64,000 nt of DNA from positions 744,001-808,000 of the forward strand of contig CALSFV010000208.1 of the NCBI GenBank assembly GCA_943737045.1, in the 5' to 3' direction. The number at the start of each line of letters is the position of its first letter. Position 1 is the stretch's first letter. The translations under genes were made by a program, and so were the position numbers. Below are positions 1 to 13,834 of this stretch, in pieces. The stretch is from Parapristionchus giblindavisi. Taxonomy: Eukaryota; Nematoda; Chromadorea; Rhabditida; Diplogasteridae. The notes under the pieces are model-generated. The model saw only the letters and a program-made list of their open reading frames with translations, searched no databases and was not told where the DNA came from.

Positions 1-2
1 AC

Positions 3-758
3 TTAGTCGAAGAGCTTACGAAGAGGAGAGTTTCTGAAGAGTTTGCCGAAGAATCCATTCGTGGGAGTCGTAGACATAACGGTAGTCGTGGTCTAAAAGA
101 GTGGAAATTAGGACTGATCTAAACAAAAATCAAAGATCAATTGCTAAAGGACATACCACGATCTCGAGCTCCTTCTTCTTCAGTTGGAGTTCCTTCTCGA
201 TCTTGAACATCTTATGAATGAGAGCTTGGGCGGTCTCAATGGCAGCGGTGACGTCAGCGATCGATATTTCCTGTAAGAGATCACATAGCGAGATTTTTGC
301 GATAATATTATACAAATCATAACTAACGAGACAAAAATCTTATAATGGACAAAAGTCAATGATATTTGAATATGTTCGCATTGTCAATGAGGAATATGAC
401 AGTTGAATTCAATCCACCAACCTCATCGTTTCCCTCCTCTTCCGCGGTTCCTTCGATCGTAATTCCTCCCTCACTCAAAACTACCGTAGCCACGGGTCTA
501 GTGTACTGATCCGAAATGTTTTTGTACTCCTGCAAATTATGAAGAATGAATACGTCAATTAGTAATTAGTAATCAATAAGTAAATGTTGTTGTTCTTCAA
601 TAATAGTTGATAAATATTACCTTGAGTTCCTCGATGATCTTATTGACGACTTGATTCGAAGGAACAGGGAAGAATGTTGTGGTTTCCTCCATTGGAGCGA
701 GAGTAGGAGCAGATGAGACTGATCCAATGATGATGAAGGATAGAAGAAACATGTTCAT
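3..758 (-). CDS. Small secreted protein, 149 aa, unrecognised
   Basis: Four exons at 621-758, 422-529, 157-270 and 3-92, all joined by phase-0 introns with GT-AG ends; the stop codon is at 3-5. The product starts MNMFLLSFIIIGSVSSAP, a clear signal peptide with probable cleavage after residue 16. It is followed by a Thr-rich stretch and two acidic/amphipathic segments, the second of which (third exon) is a Lys/Glu-rich predicted helix. The last exon is Thr-rich and then basic (ends KLFD). It has no cysteines and no transmembrane segment after the signal. I recognise no family. The start is the Met directly before the hydrophobic core; an in-frame upstream Met exists but would bury the signal. 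It lies head-to-head with the receptor gene starting at 1614. Confidence 0.75.
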
Positions 759-1613
759 GATGATTACTGGAATCAATAAGTTACTGTTTATATATTGTTT
801 AGTTGATAAGCATTGAATGCTTGCCACAACCAGAAAAACTATACAAGGAATAGTGTGAAAGCAAAAGAAAGAAATCAAGAGAAATAAAGACAGCACTGAA
901 GGAGGATGGCCAAATGGTCAAGGAGAAAGAATAATGAGTAAGGAAGATGAACGCTTGGTATGATGTAATACGTGGGCGGAGCGAGAAGGGAAGATAGAAG
1001 GGTCATCGAGATAAGTGGCTATATATTGCCATAGAGAAGAATTCTCGACCTTCATAGAGCCATATGACAGTTAATCCCATCTACTATTAGTGTGATTGGA
1101 GGATGTAAACGGTGCCAGAGGGTCGGATATATTTTAATTGTCTATCATAGTAGACGCACTACAGAGATCGAACATTTATTGATCGAATGATAGGGCTCGC
1201 AGTTAATCCAGAAGGTGATCGGGGCAGACAATAAGTGAATTGGAAATGATGATATGAAAAATGATATCAGAAATATGCTCTGAGTTATCCTGTATAAAAC
1301 TCTCATCTTTAAGTCTCATGTATAGTTCAATTTTTTTTGATGAATCAATGATGTTCAAGTCCTACGGTATCTCCTCAGTGTACGGTAACATATTCATGCT
1401 GTCTATTAATAACTGATACTAATCTCTTTCACTTATCCCACTCCCCATTGCGTCTCTCATATTCCTCTTGTCTTTCGCCGTGGTTACCATGGATTCCCAT
1501 TCGCTCTTCTCGTATCTAAGGGAAACATGCGAAGAGGCAAAAAGAAGAAGAGTGAAGATCGACTTTCAGTAGTATAGTGTTTACCCTTTCCGTCTTTTTA
1601 GGCTGTTCCTGTT
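759..1613. other. Shared upstream region of two divergent genes
   Basis: This 855-bp gap separates the starts of the minus-strand secreted-protein gene and the plus-strand receptor gene, so both promoters should lie here. I see no coding exon, tRNA or clear repeat. An acceptor-like tract ending near 1601 precedes the receptor start Met and could be a cis or spliced-leader acceptor. Confidence 0.5.
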
Positions 1614-4651
<3,038 letters not shown>

Positions 4652-4836
4652 GAATGATAATACTAGAGCTTTTGTTCGAAAGTAGGCTGAAAATAGAATT
4701 GTATATATATACTGTACATATCTCCTCGAATTATTCGCAATGTCATCATAATCCCAATGTCTTAATTATCTATCTCGATCATATTATTGTTATCCTTTCC
4801 AACCATCATCTTATCTCTTGCCGAGAATTTCTGTAA

Positions 4837-4842
4837 AATAAA
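4837..4842 (+). promoter_or_regulatory. Candidate polyadenylation signal of the receptor gene
   Basis: AATAAA lies about 185 bp after the receptor stop codon, before the duplicated exons start. If used, it would end the 13-exon transcript here and leave the 5061-5542 exons for a longer alternative transcript. Confidence 0.45.
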
Positions 4843-5060
4843 CTATGGCATCTGCTTTCTGAGGCGATAAACCCCAAAGGTCATTGGAGACTTTTCGTTG
4901 AAGGAATGAGAGTGTGAGAAAGATGTGTTCTGAAACAAAAGTATATCATGCTTCACTTGAGTTTCAAAGGACAAACAATAACTGTGACGCGACTCGCTCC
5001 AATGACTTCTCAATACTTCGTTTTCCCCTGTCTAAGGCGCATTCTGCTCTCTCTGGCCAG

Positions 5061-5542
5061 TAATCCAGATAATCTATCCATATATTGTATGTCTGCACAT
5101 GATAAAATAGGCCTTCATCAAAATAGGACACTCGTAAGTTACCTTGCTTAGTTCAACCATTTTTTGGAATGAAAAAGTTCATTGAGATCCTAATCTGCCT
5201 TCTTATCTACTTTCTGCTCTGTGGTCCCTTATTTGCCATAGTATGGAGTTTCTATCAGGTACTGCGAAAAATTTAACTTAACCGTACAGCTCCCATGATA
5301 TTTCGAAGAAAATCTAGCATGAAGAATTATAGAATCTTTTCGAGAATCGTTCTCCATCTGATTTCATCATCGACATACCAATCGATGCCTATTCACACTA
5401 TCTATTGATGTATTTGTTTCTACATTTCTCATTTCCAATCCTAGTAAGTCAAAATAATTTAAATGATTCCAACAAAAAAAACTTTAAGGCGTTTTTTGCG
5501 TATAACGAAGACTGGTTAAGAAACTTCTTCGACATTAAGTAG
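5061..5542 (+). pseudogene. Half-copy of the 7TM receptor: loop 3, TM6, TM7 and stop
   Basis: Four exon-like blocks at 5061-5133, 5178-5258, 5333-5443 and 5489-5542 resemble receptor exons 7-10 in order. Shared features are a block ending before TM6, a TM6 with LLCGP, a TM7 block with a SPSDF/IPIDA-like entry matching MEIPPDA, and a tail block matching the IFCWCNDIW region. Intron phases equal those of the parental exons (first block enters with one base, then 0, 0, 0). It has no stop inside and ends at a TAG after the tail block. TM1-TM5 are absent: only about 400 bp lie between the upstream gene and this block. It is either a truncated tandem duplicate or an alternative 3' module of the same gene. 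The acceptor before 5178 (GAAAAAG) is weak. Confidence 0.7.
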
Positions 5543-5770
5543 AAGAACAGAATATATAAATAGTGGCCGAAATATTAATTATTGTTATTGATTCGAACTA
5601 AATGAGCGTATCGAGCGTCTTCCAATTACATTGTTTTATGTTGGGATGAGATACAAATTACCTAACAATGTAATTAATTTATTGCTTCCATTTACAATGA
5701 TATCGGGGAAAACACGAAGGACAGAAACCAAACTAATGACAATGAAGAAAATGGCATATTGAGAAAGCGC

Positions 5771-5860
5771 GCCCATATGAGTGCGTTCACGTAAGAACGG
5801 TGCAGGGGTCGGACAGAGCAAAATTAACATGTTGCCTTTTAGGTAGCCCATGGTATGAAC
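5771..5860 (-). repeat. Left arm of a diverged inverted repeat, exon-like
   Basis: Read on the minus strand, this arm matches the plus strand at 6063-6160 (for example ATGTTAATTT, CTCTGTCCG, TTCTTACGTGAA, CTCATATG). The arm lies in an open minus-strand frame (5636-5851) preceded by a TTTTTTTTCAG acceptor-like tract and containing a hydrophobic stretch (IFFIVISLVSVL). It may be the remnant of an exon from a membrane-protein family; no complete gene can be built. Confidence 0.6.
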
Positions 5861-6062
5861 TATAATTTCCCTATGTTTTCTGAAAAAAAAAAACGATATT
5901 CGATCGGTTAAAGAATAATATTTGCAGAAATGACAGCTGAATAACTACCATGAGATTTTTATTATTAAAATTAAACGTTATTTTTTGAATTATCGAATAA
6001 TAATCGAAAAAAAATGTTTCTGCAGTTCCAACCAAATGGGGTATCCCAATTATGCGAAACCA

Positions 6063-6160
6063 TTCACACTATTCGTTATCCATCAAAGGAAAAAAACAAT
6101 ATGTTAATTTCGCTCTGTCCGCTCTCTTGTACCCATTCTTACGTGAATGAGTTCATATGC
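6063..6160 (+). repeat. Right arm of the inverted repeat, frameshifted
   Basis: This is the homologue of the minus-strand arm 5771-5860. Indels (two extra bases before TTCTTACGTGAA) and an in-frame TGA break the reading frame kept in the other arm, so this copy is decayed. Confidence 0.6.
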
Positions 6161-6327
6161 AGTTAATTTTTTGTCATGAATTGTTTTGTCATTCAAATAT
6201 TATTGTTTAATAACAATGTTCAAACATAACTACAACGTTTCGTAACGCACTCGCATAACAAGCAACAAAACATTAGATTTAAACACATAGGAAGGTCCAA
6301 CCGATGCCTATTCATACTCTATCTACT

Positions 6328-7470
6328 TCATGGACGTAGAATCTCCTCATCTTCATCCCTTTCTGATCTGATTCTATTGACAGCGCTGCCCTCTTCATCG
6401 ACATCAACCACAAATCTGTCCACTTCTTTTCCAAGATCATCCAACTCAATTTTGATCATTTGGCGTCCACTTTCAGCGTCGTTATTGTCAGACAGACAAT
6501 GTCTTATTGTACACAAAATGAAGAATATGACAGATCCGCCTCCAATAACTACTATGGCAATCTTGATCCGTGATGGTTTGGTCTCCGGTGTGGAAATGAA
6601 ATGGACCAATGACTCCAACCATCCAATTTGTGTCTCTTTCATTTCAATCGTCCTTTCTGAAATTGAATCGTATTATGATATAAATGATATAAAATATGGA
6701 CTACTGTAACCTGCATTACTGTTTTTCTCCGGTTCAATGTTGATATCATCCAGGTTTACGGGAGCAAATTGTTCTAGGCCTATTTCAAACGAACTTTCCT
6801 GCAGACCAATCATATCTAACATATCTAACAATATATCTTCCAATTCATTAAAATACCTTGATCGCTCTCGTTTCCCTGTCAGACTTGGAGTCTGTAAGAG
6901 TCAATTCAATATTGAATGGTAGTCTACAAATAGGCCGATTCTGGTCATCCGTCTCACGCATTACTGAACTCGATGTATCTAAGAGGGAATTATGTATTTA
7001 TTTTCAAAAATGAATGGTCTGAAAGCAAAACTTACTGGACAAAACATATTTGCCTACAGGGATTGCTGACAGATCTATAGAAAACTTAGAGCCTTTCCTG
7101 GAGCAATTTCCTATTAGAAATTGATTTAGTGTGAAGCATACATCTATCATTTCTTCGTGAACCTGAATTCGAGAATCACTGTCATCCATAAAATGGTTGT
7201 ACCATGTAAGCCGGGCTTGGTTCATCTGATTCGCAAATAAATAATAAAACATGGAAGTTTTTATCAATAATGTAAGTAGTTGGGTTCTGTAACGGACTTA
7301 AATCGGATGGTTAGTAAGTGATCTTATGTCCCCACTTACTTTGACGGATTCCAGGGGATTACTACCGGCTTTATATTCTGTGATGATACTTCATCAGGCA
7401 GAATTGATAATTTTCCATCAGTTAATTGATAATTGATTGAGAAGAGAAGAACACCAAAAGCTAATATCAT
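6328..7470 (-). CDS. Type I single-pass membrane protein, 306 aa, unrecognised
   Basis: Five exons: 7340-7470, 7036-7286, 6857-6978, 6711-6798 and 6328-6656; total 921 nt, phases consistent, stop TGA at 6328-6330. The first exon starts MILAFGVLLFSINYQLTDG, a signal peptide. The ectodomain (about residues 20-229) has few cysteines, including IGNCSRKG and PICRLPF, and several possible N-glycosylation sites. One transmembrane helix follows at about residues 230-252 (IKIAIVVIGGGSVIFFILC), then a cytosolic tail of about 54 residues, acidic and rich in Asp/Glu/Arg. Topology points to a cell-surface receptor or adhesion-type protein; I recognise no domain. The 53-bp first intron carries a CTTACTAAC branch-point-like sequence and fixes the frame of exon 2. 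Confidence 0.75.
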
Positions 7471-8470
7471 AATGCCTACAAAATGACAAGATATGAGAAA
7501 TGTTCGAGGGTGCAATGGTAGAGAAAGTACAAGATAAGGGAGGTAAGGGGAGTGAAGGTAACTCTCTATCTTTAATCTGACTCTCTATCTCGATGATCAT
7601 TATCTAATATTGAGTAGAAGTGTTCAATGAAATGGAAGGAGTGTAAGGACGATCAAAAGATAAATGAGAGATCGTAATCTATACAGTTCAAATTACTTCT
7701 TATCACATCTGTTTTTTCGCTAGTTAATCTTCAATACGATTGTTAAAATTAATAAGATAATATTCAAAGTACTCTCAGAAAATCAAAGTTTGTCTGTGTA
7801 GGGGATCAGTCCGTAGAATTCACGATCAGAAATATAAAATTTAGGTGTTACTCATCCAGTTATATTCTTAACACTTTATTACATTCAATGTACATACAAT
7901 CGAAAAGCGAAATGCCAAATGACACCAACACGAACCTGGATGGTGTTTTGATAGTGAGGACCGTCAAAAACAAGAACCGGTTTAGCATGGAAATGCACGA
8001 TATCTATATGAGCGATACGGAACTATGACTTGACTATGGAGAGATAATTTGATTGTGGTGCATCTACTATAGCCAAGTGTATGGTGTGAAGATCAATGAT
8101 TGAGAATAGGTAATAGGGAAATGCACTGAGTTCTAAACTGAGAATATCTGATCGAGTGGACGCATCAAGCGCTGTTGATATATAAAACAAAATATATTGG
8201 AATGATTTGACAGTAGCTATAATATAAGTATTATATTTTTAAAAAAAGATAAAATTTGATAGATATAGACAACTATTATAGATTCTGATTAGGTAGGGAT
8301 GATTTGAGGGTAGTACCCGAGTAGGCAAAAGTATACAACCCGTGTAGATCGATCAATAACTATTAGTCTATACAAATATGATCTCTAGCACATTCAACAT
8401 ATAGGGAATGGAGTAGTTTTAGTAATGCTAATGAGTGGATAGTAGTGATAGGGGGAGGGATATAAATACT
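7471..8470. other. Intergenic, no gene seen
   Basis: One kilobase between the start of the membrane-protein gene and the stop codon of the giant gene, both on the minus strand. It is AT-rich, has only short random frames, and must hold the promoter of the former and the 3' UTR of the latter. Confidence 0.5.
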
Positions 8471-11400
8471 CTAGTAGTTACTACCAGATGAGGAGGGAAC
8501 GTCTTTAAGGGATTCTTCAATGGCCAATCGAATTTGTTCCTCTTCATCGTAGACCTCGATGTGACGACGTTCGGCAGATGTTAGCTGAAAGAAGATGTTG
8601 TATTTAATAACAAAAATAATAATATTATCTTTCTATGATTTCAATAGCAATAGTGATGTAGTGTGATGTGATTTCGGAATGCGGTAGGTGAAACCGAAAG
8701 GCACTAATACTCATTCAACGGAAAATTTTCCTTGGATTATTGTTTCATTTATGGGCAAAAAAGTAGATGAATTTTGGCCTTAAAATATGGGAAAAAATTG
8801 AATGCTCACCGTTCGTCCTCCTACAGATCTTCTCAACGTCGATGGAACTTCGTAAGTCGGTGAATTCGATTCTGATCGCCGCTTAGGCTTTCGTGGACGA
8901 CGAACAGGCTTCTTTTGGGTTTTCTTCTTATCCACTTTTTTCATTTCATTCTTCTTCTTTGTCTCATTCTTCTTCGTTTCGAACTATAAATAAGTGTGTA
9001 ATTTAATAAACATCTGGAGAGATTGTGCAAATGTGACATATGAATTTGTATTCCATTCAATTTAAACAGTGGATTAAATTTACCTTAATAGTCTCGACCA
9101 TTTGTTCGACAGCTCTCTTCATAGGGGATACAGGTCGAGTATTCGGTGTTCGATCACGAGAATCAAAATCATCTGTGGCATCCTTCATATCTTCATCTTC
9201 TTCTTCATCATCTTCATCTCTCTCGTCATCCTTATCAATGATAGACTTCTCGTCATCATCGATGTCCTCTTCATCATCTCTCTCTTCTTCATCGTCTCTA
9301 TCGATGTCTTCTTTATCATCGTCCTCTTCATCCTTGCATCTTTTCTTTGGTAGAACTTCTCTCAAGGCATCATGTACGAATGTCTTAATATTACTCTTTT
9401 TCTTCTTTGATAGCCTTCGCTTCCGATTAGCCTGAAACATTTACACATCAATATCAATACATTCATAATATTTTCAAGTTAAGAATATTTCTAATCAGCA
9501 GAGTGGCAGCATACATGTTGAATCTGGTAAGCTTCATTTCTGACGATTGCGAGGTTCTGTCTTAGTAGAGTAACAGTATTATGCAGTGGTTGGATGACAG
9601 CAGCAAACATTTCTCTCAGATTTTTCAACTTCTTCTCGATAACCGCCTTGAATTTTGGATCACGACGTTTACGGGCGTCGAAGACCGATTCTAAAAAGAT
9701 TTAAACTTGAAATATCGGTAAAATCAAAATATTACATATATTCGGTTCAACAGTTTGTTGTGTTATGCGAAGTAGTTTATCGACATATATTAATCGTTTG
9801 TCGCTCATCGATTATAGGAGTAAAATTGTAGATGAATGAATTGTTATCTTTCTTTTTATAAATAAATATTAATATTAAATACTCACCAACTACCACTTCT
9901 CTTTCCACTTTCACGCCATTCTCGAGACGGATCTCTTTAGGGGGCGGGGCTCCCTTCGTACAGATTGCCTTCCTCTTCAGAGTCCTCTCTTCTTTCTTAT
10001 CACGAATTTGTCTTTGACGTTCGAGGAAGTCTTTCTCGCTGAAAAGTAGTCATATACAAGCATAAGTAAAACAATAATTGAATTGTATCGAACACAATTG
10101 AATCACAACAACAAACCTCTTTTTGCACGATTCCAAGCTGCGAGGGTATTCCAATCGCAGTTTCGTATTGGAACGTCTATGGATCATTCGCTTCATCTCT
10201 TTCCTGTTCAACCACTGCAAATAAATACGTTGTACACAGGAAATTCGCGTTGAACTGACGATCTGCTACAGTATTACCTTAGGCTCATTCAGAAGAGGCA
10301 TATGAGACTCGCTGGGAGGTTTTATGAGATGTCCTTTCCTCGAGATAAATTGTCCAAGGTGAGAAGTGTCTGTGCGACCACGGAAGAACGGAGATTTCGT
10401 CTGAATTAAAGGATATTTTGCATTTATCGAATATCTTACGACTACATTTCCAAGATCCTATAATCCTATAAGATACGTTAAATAGCTTACTGCGAGTGCT
10501 CGATTGACCATATCTTCAGGCGGGGCAAAGTGGACATTATCCATGAAGTCACCATTGTGTACGATGGGATTGGGAATGTTCGACTCTGGTGGACGCATCA
10601 TGAATTGACGAATACGCTGATCACGCTTCTTCTTCAGTATATCCTCCGTATCGTGTTCTTCTGCAAAACATTCACATTCTGGATCATAATACAGTCTGGC
10701 TTTCAAACGAAAATGGCTCGAGATAGTGACTAACCGATATCTTGGCCGATCTGCTTGAGTAGTTCAGAGTAACTGTTGACATCGAGGACTTTGAGCATGG
10801 CGACAAAGTCTGAGAGTATTCTCTGTTCATTCTCTTCAGCTGCCTTCAATTCAGTCTCCAATCGTTCGTAGAACACACGGAACCTCCTGAATATTATCGT
10901 TCTTATCAATATTTATTACAATACGAAGTTATTAATTTATATGAAAGTAACCAGACGTACGGTTTAATCTTCCTGGAGGACATATCCAGAGCGATATTTT
11001 CGTTGTGAATGTGCTGCCTTATCAGGGATTTCCTGCAAATGAAAACAATTTCAAAATGTTAAAAATTTCAGGTAATTATTGTTAAATTAATTGCAGGTAT
11101 ACCGATATTATGACTGATAATTTTAAGGGGGGGGGGAATTTAAATAAATTAATCGCTTATCGAACCTCTCTTGTTCCAGTCTGAAAGCTTCTTCAGCATC
11201 TTCTCGATCACTATCGATATGATCACTGTCACGATCCATAATAATCGTCACTCCGGCCTCTTTGGCTGCTTTAATTTGGGCCTCCTCGTACTTTTGAAGA
11301 CGATATTTATTCTGAACGAGAATTTTGTTTACTAAATAACAAAAGGTTAAATTAAATTTCTTACCTTTTTCATCAAATGTTCAGTTGAACAAGTCTGATC

Positions 11401-13834
11401 CTCGATCCACGACTTTAGAACTTCTTTAGTAATGATCAACTTCGAGCTCTCCATGTTGCATTCAGACGCCAAAATGTCCTTGAAATACTATGGGTTAGTC
11501 TTTATTTATTGTCTAATTTTCTTACCTTGGCCTCTTGAACATCAGCAGCCAGTCTCGCTTCTAACTTGGTATATTTACCAGTGGCACTGTTGAGAGGTTT
11601 CCTGATCTTATGTTGAGTAGTGTTCTTCATATTCTCCGCGCGGTTGACCACAACCTTCTTGTTCTTGATCTTGAGACAACTCGATACATCTCTAGTTAAT
11701 ATTCCTTTCTTGATCATCGTCGTTCTCTGATTCTTTACAATCTTTCTCTTTCTCGAAAACTGCTGATTTCCGGTCGCCTTGTTCTTTCGAACGACGAGTT
11801 TAGTGGCAGCCTTCACCTTGCTCAACAGACTCTTCCTATCAAATGATACCTTCTTATCCGTTGAAGTACCCGCGTTTTCATTCATCTTTCTTTGAATGGA
11901 TTTGAGGATCAGTTTGTTCTTCGTAGACTTTTTCGTTTTAAGAGTAAATTTCTTCTTTCCGAGACTGAGTTTAGCCTTTACAAGCTTCGACTTTTCTTCT
12001 GCATTCTCAGTTACTTCTTCTGCCTTCTTTATGAGATGTTTTCCAATCTTTCTGTTGAATGAATCCTTCTTAGATGAGAAGGAGTTCAATTTCTTCTTCT
12101 TCTTCTTCAGTATGGACACCGTATTCATCATCTCAGACCCTCCTACAGAGATCGATTCCATTCTATTTGCCTTCTTCTTTCTTATAATCCTCATAACCTT
12201 CTTTTCTCGCTCTTCCTTGGCAGGGGTTTCCACCATGTCATCAATCTGAAGCTGTTCATTATTGTCGCTAGTCTTTTCATCTCCATCCATCTTCTCCTTC
12301 ACAACATTTATAATTCCTTCTATATCAAGATCGGACTTGACCTCAACGGTGAATTTAGCTAGAGCATCTTCAGTCTCTCCTATTAAGTTGTTGATTGGAG
12401 CCGCTTTCTTGTTCATTGCATCCTTGAGCATACGAAGTTGATCGTTAGTCATGAATAGCTCTGATTCCTCCATTTTCTTCTCCAACTTTTCCATTTTCTT
12501 TTCCATTCTCTTCAAGTCATCACTATCTTCACCTCGATATACGACATAGATGTTATCATCGTCACTTCCACCTTGACTGTCGTCCACATGAATCTGTTCA
12601 TGAACGATAGGAGAAGCAGGATGTGAGAGAGGTTCGATCTTCGGGACTAAAAGATGGGAAGGAAGATGTCTCAGTTCAGAATGAATAGGTATGGGTTCCT
12701 GGTCGAAGTGGGGTTCAGCTTTGGGTACGAGAAGAGGCCGGATGGGTGTGGGTCTAAGGATGGGTACTTCATTGATGAGGGGGACCCTCTTGATATCGGG
12801 TTCAGTAGAGGCATCCTCTCCGGGATAGCAATCACTGTCGGTGGGTCCATTCCTCATGTTGAATCGTTCAGTGATGAAGAGAGGACGCTGCAAAAATAAA
12901 GTTTGACCATGTATCACAAGACAGACTCAGCTCATTGTAAAATAAATTATTTAAGCATCTAATAAATACATAGGTTATTTTTACTTCCAAAACAATTATA
13001 TCAACATTGAATTTTTACAATAATTTGATATTGTTCGTTACTTACATTAGTGTATTCATCGACGGTAACATTATAATCATCAGGTTTGTTCAATCTTCTC
13101 TGTTCAGCCAATCGTTCCCTTTCCTTCTCCTCTTCTTCCTTCTCCTTCTCTTCAACTTGCTCGAGCTCGTCAAGTTTCTTCTGTTCATCGTTCTCTATCT
13201 TCTCTCTTAGTCTAACCTTCAATCTCTCAAGTCCTTCCTTTTGTTTCTTGATTGCATCGATGACATCTTGGCGACGTTTACGGATTATACTCTGCTCCAC
13301 CAGAGCCACGTTCTTCTGAAACAAGTTATTATTAGTGTAAAGTAACCAAATAATCATCTTAATAAGGATCAAGGACTTGAGCATTGAACGAAAATATTTA
13401 CCTGTCTCTTCATCTTAATAAGGATCAAGGACTTGAGCATTGAACGATGACGCATCGACTTTCTAAGAGATCTCTTTTGTGTTTGGATGATTCTCGGCCT
13501 CTTGGTCGTCTTAATCTCCTTTTCAGGCTTCGATATAGTGCTAGGGACCATTTCTGAACCAGGTATTCGATAATTAATCGTTTCCGGTATAGTATGTTTA
13601 CGTTTAGCGTTCTTGACACTTTGGGCTGCGCCAGTTATTCTTTTCTCTGTCGTACGAGACATTCCAAACTCTTTTCCTTTGAGACGCATTGAATGGCGGT
13701 GTTCGAGGTCAGAAAACTGAAAAAATATAGAGGATTATAATTATTTTAGAAGAAACGCAAACCTGTTGCTGGTTGAGCAAATTCTCATCTTGACCGACCA
13801 GAAGATCTTTGTCGAATACGGCTATCTCTGTGTC
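8471..13834 (-). other. Giant gene exons 64-79: C-terminal region with acidic tract and UIM-like motif
   Basis: Exons 13763-13834, 13402-13716, 13046-13315, 11526-12887, 11365-11478, 11166-11311, 10961-11032, 10735-10886, 10491-10660, 10278-10400, 10117-10214, 9887-10038, 9515-9690, 9084-9431, 8810-8983 and 8471-8584. Exon 67 is the largest (1362 nt) and mostly Lys-rich. Exons 71-75 look conserved-type (for example FMMRPPESNIPNP, GRTDTSHLGQFIS and HMPLLNEPKWLNRKE). Exon 77 holds the Asp/Glu tract. Exon 79 holds the UIM-like helix with the invariant Ala and Ser (Ala-x-x-x-Ser, here AIEES), then stop TAG at 8471-8473. Confidence 0.85.

Noticed and set aside
9040..9435. Plus-strand Ser-rich frame of 131 codons
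   Set aside because: It is the antisense shadow of the acidic Asp/Glu tract in giant-gene exon 77.
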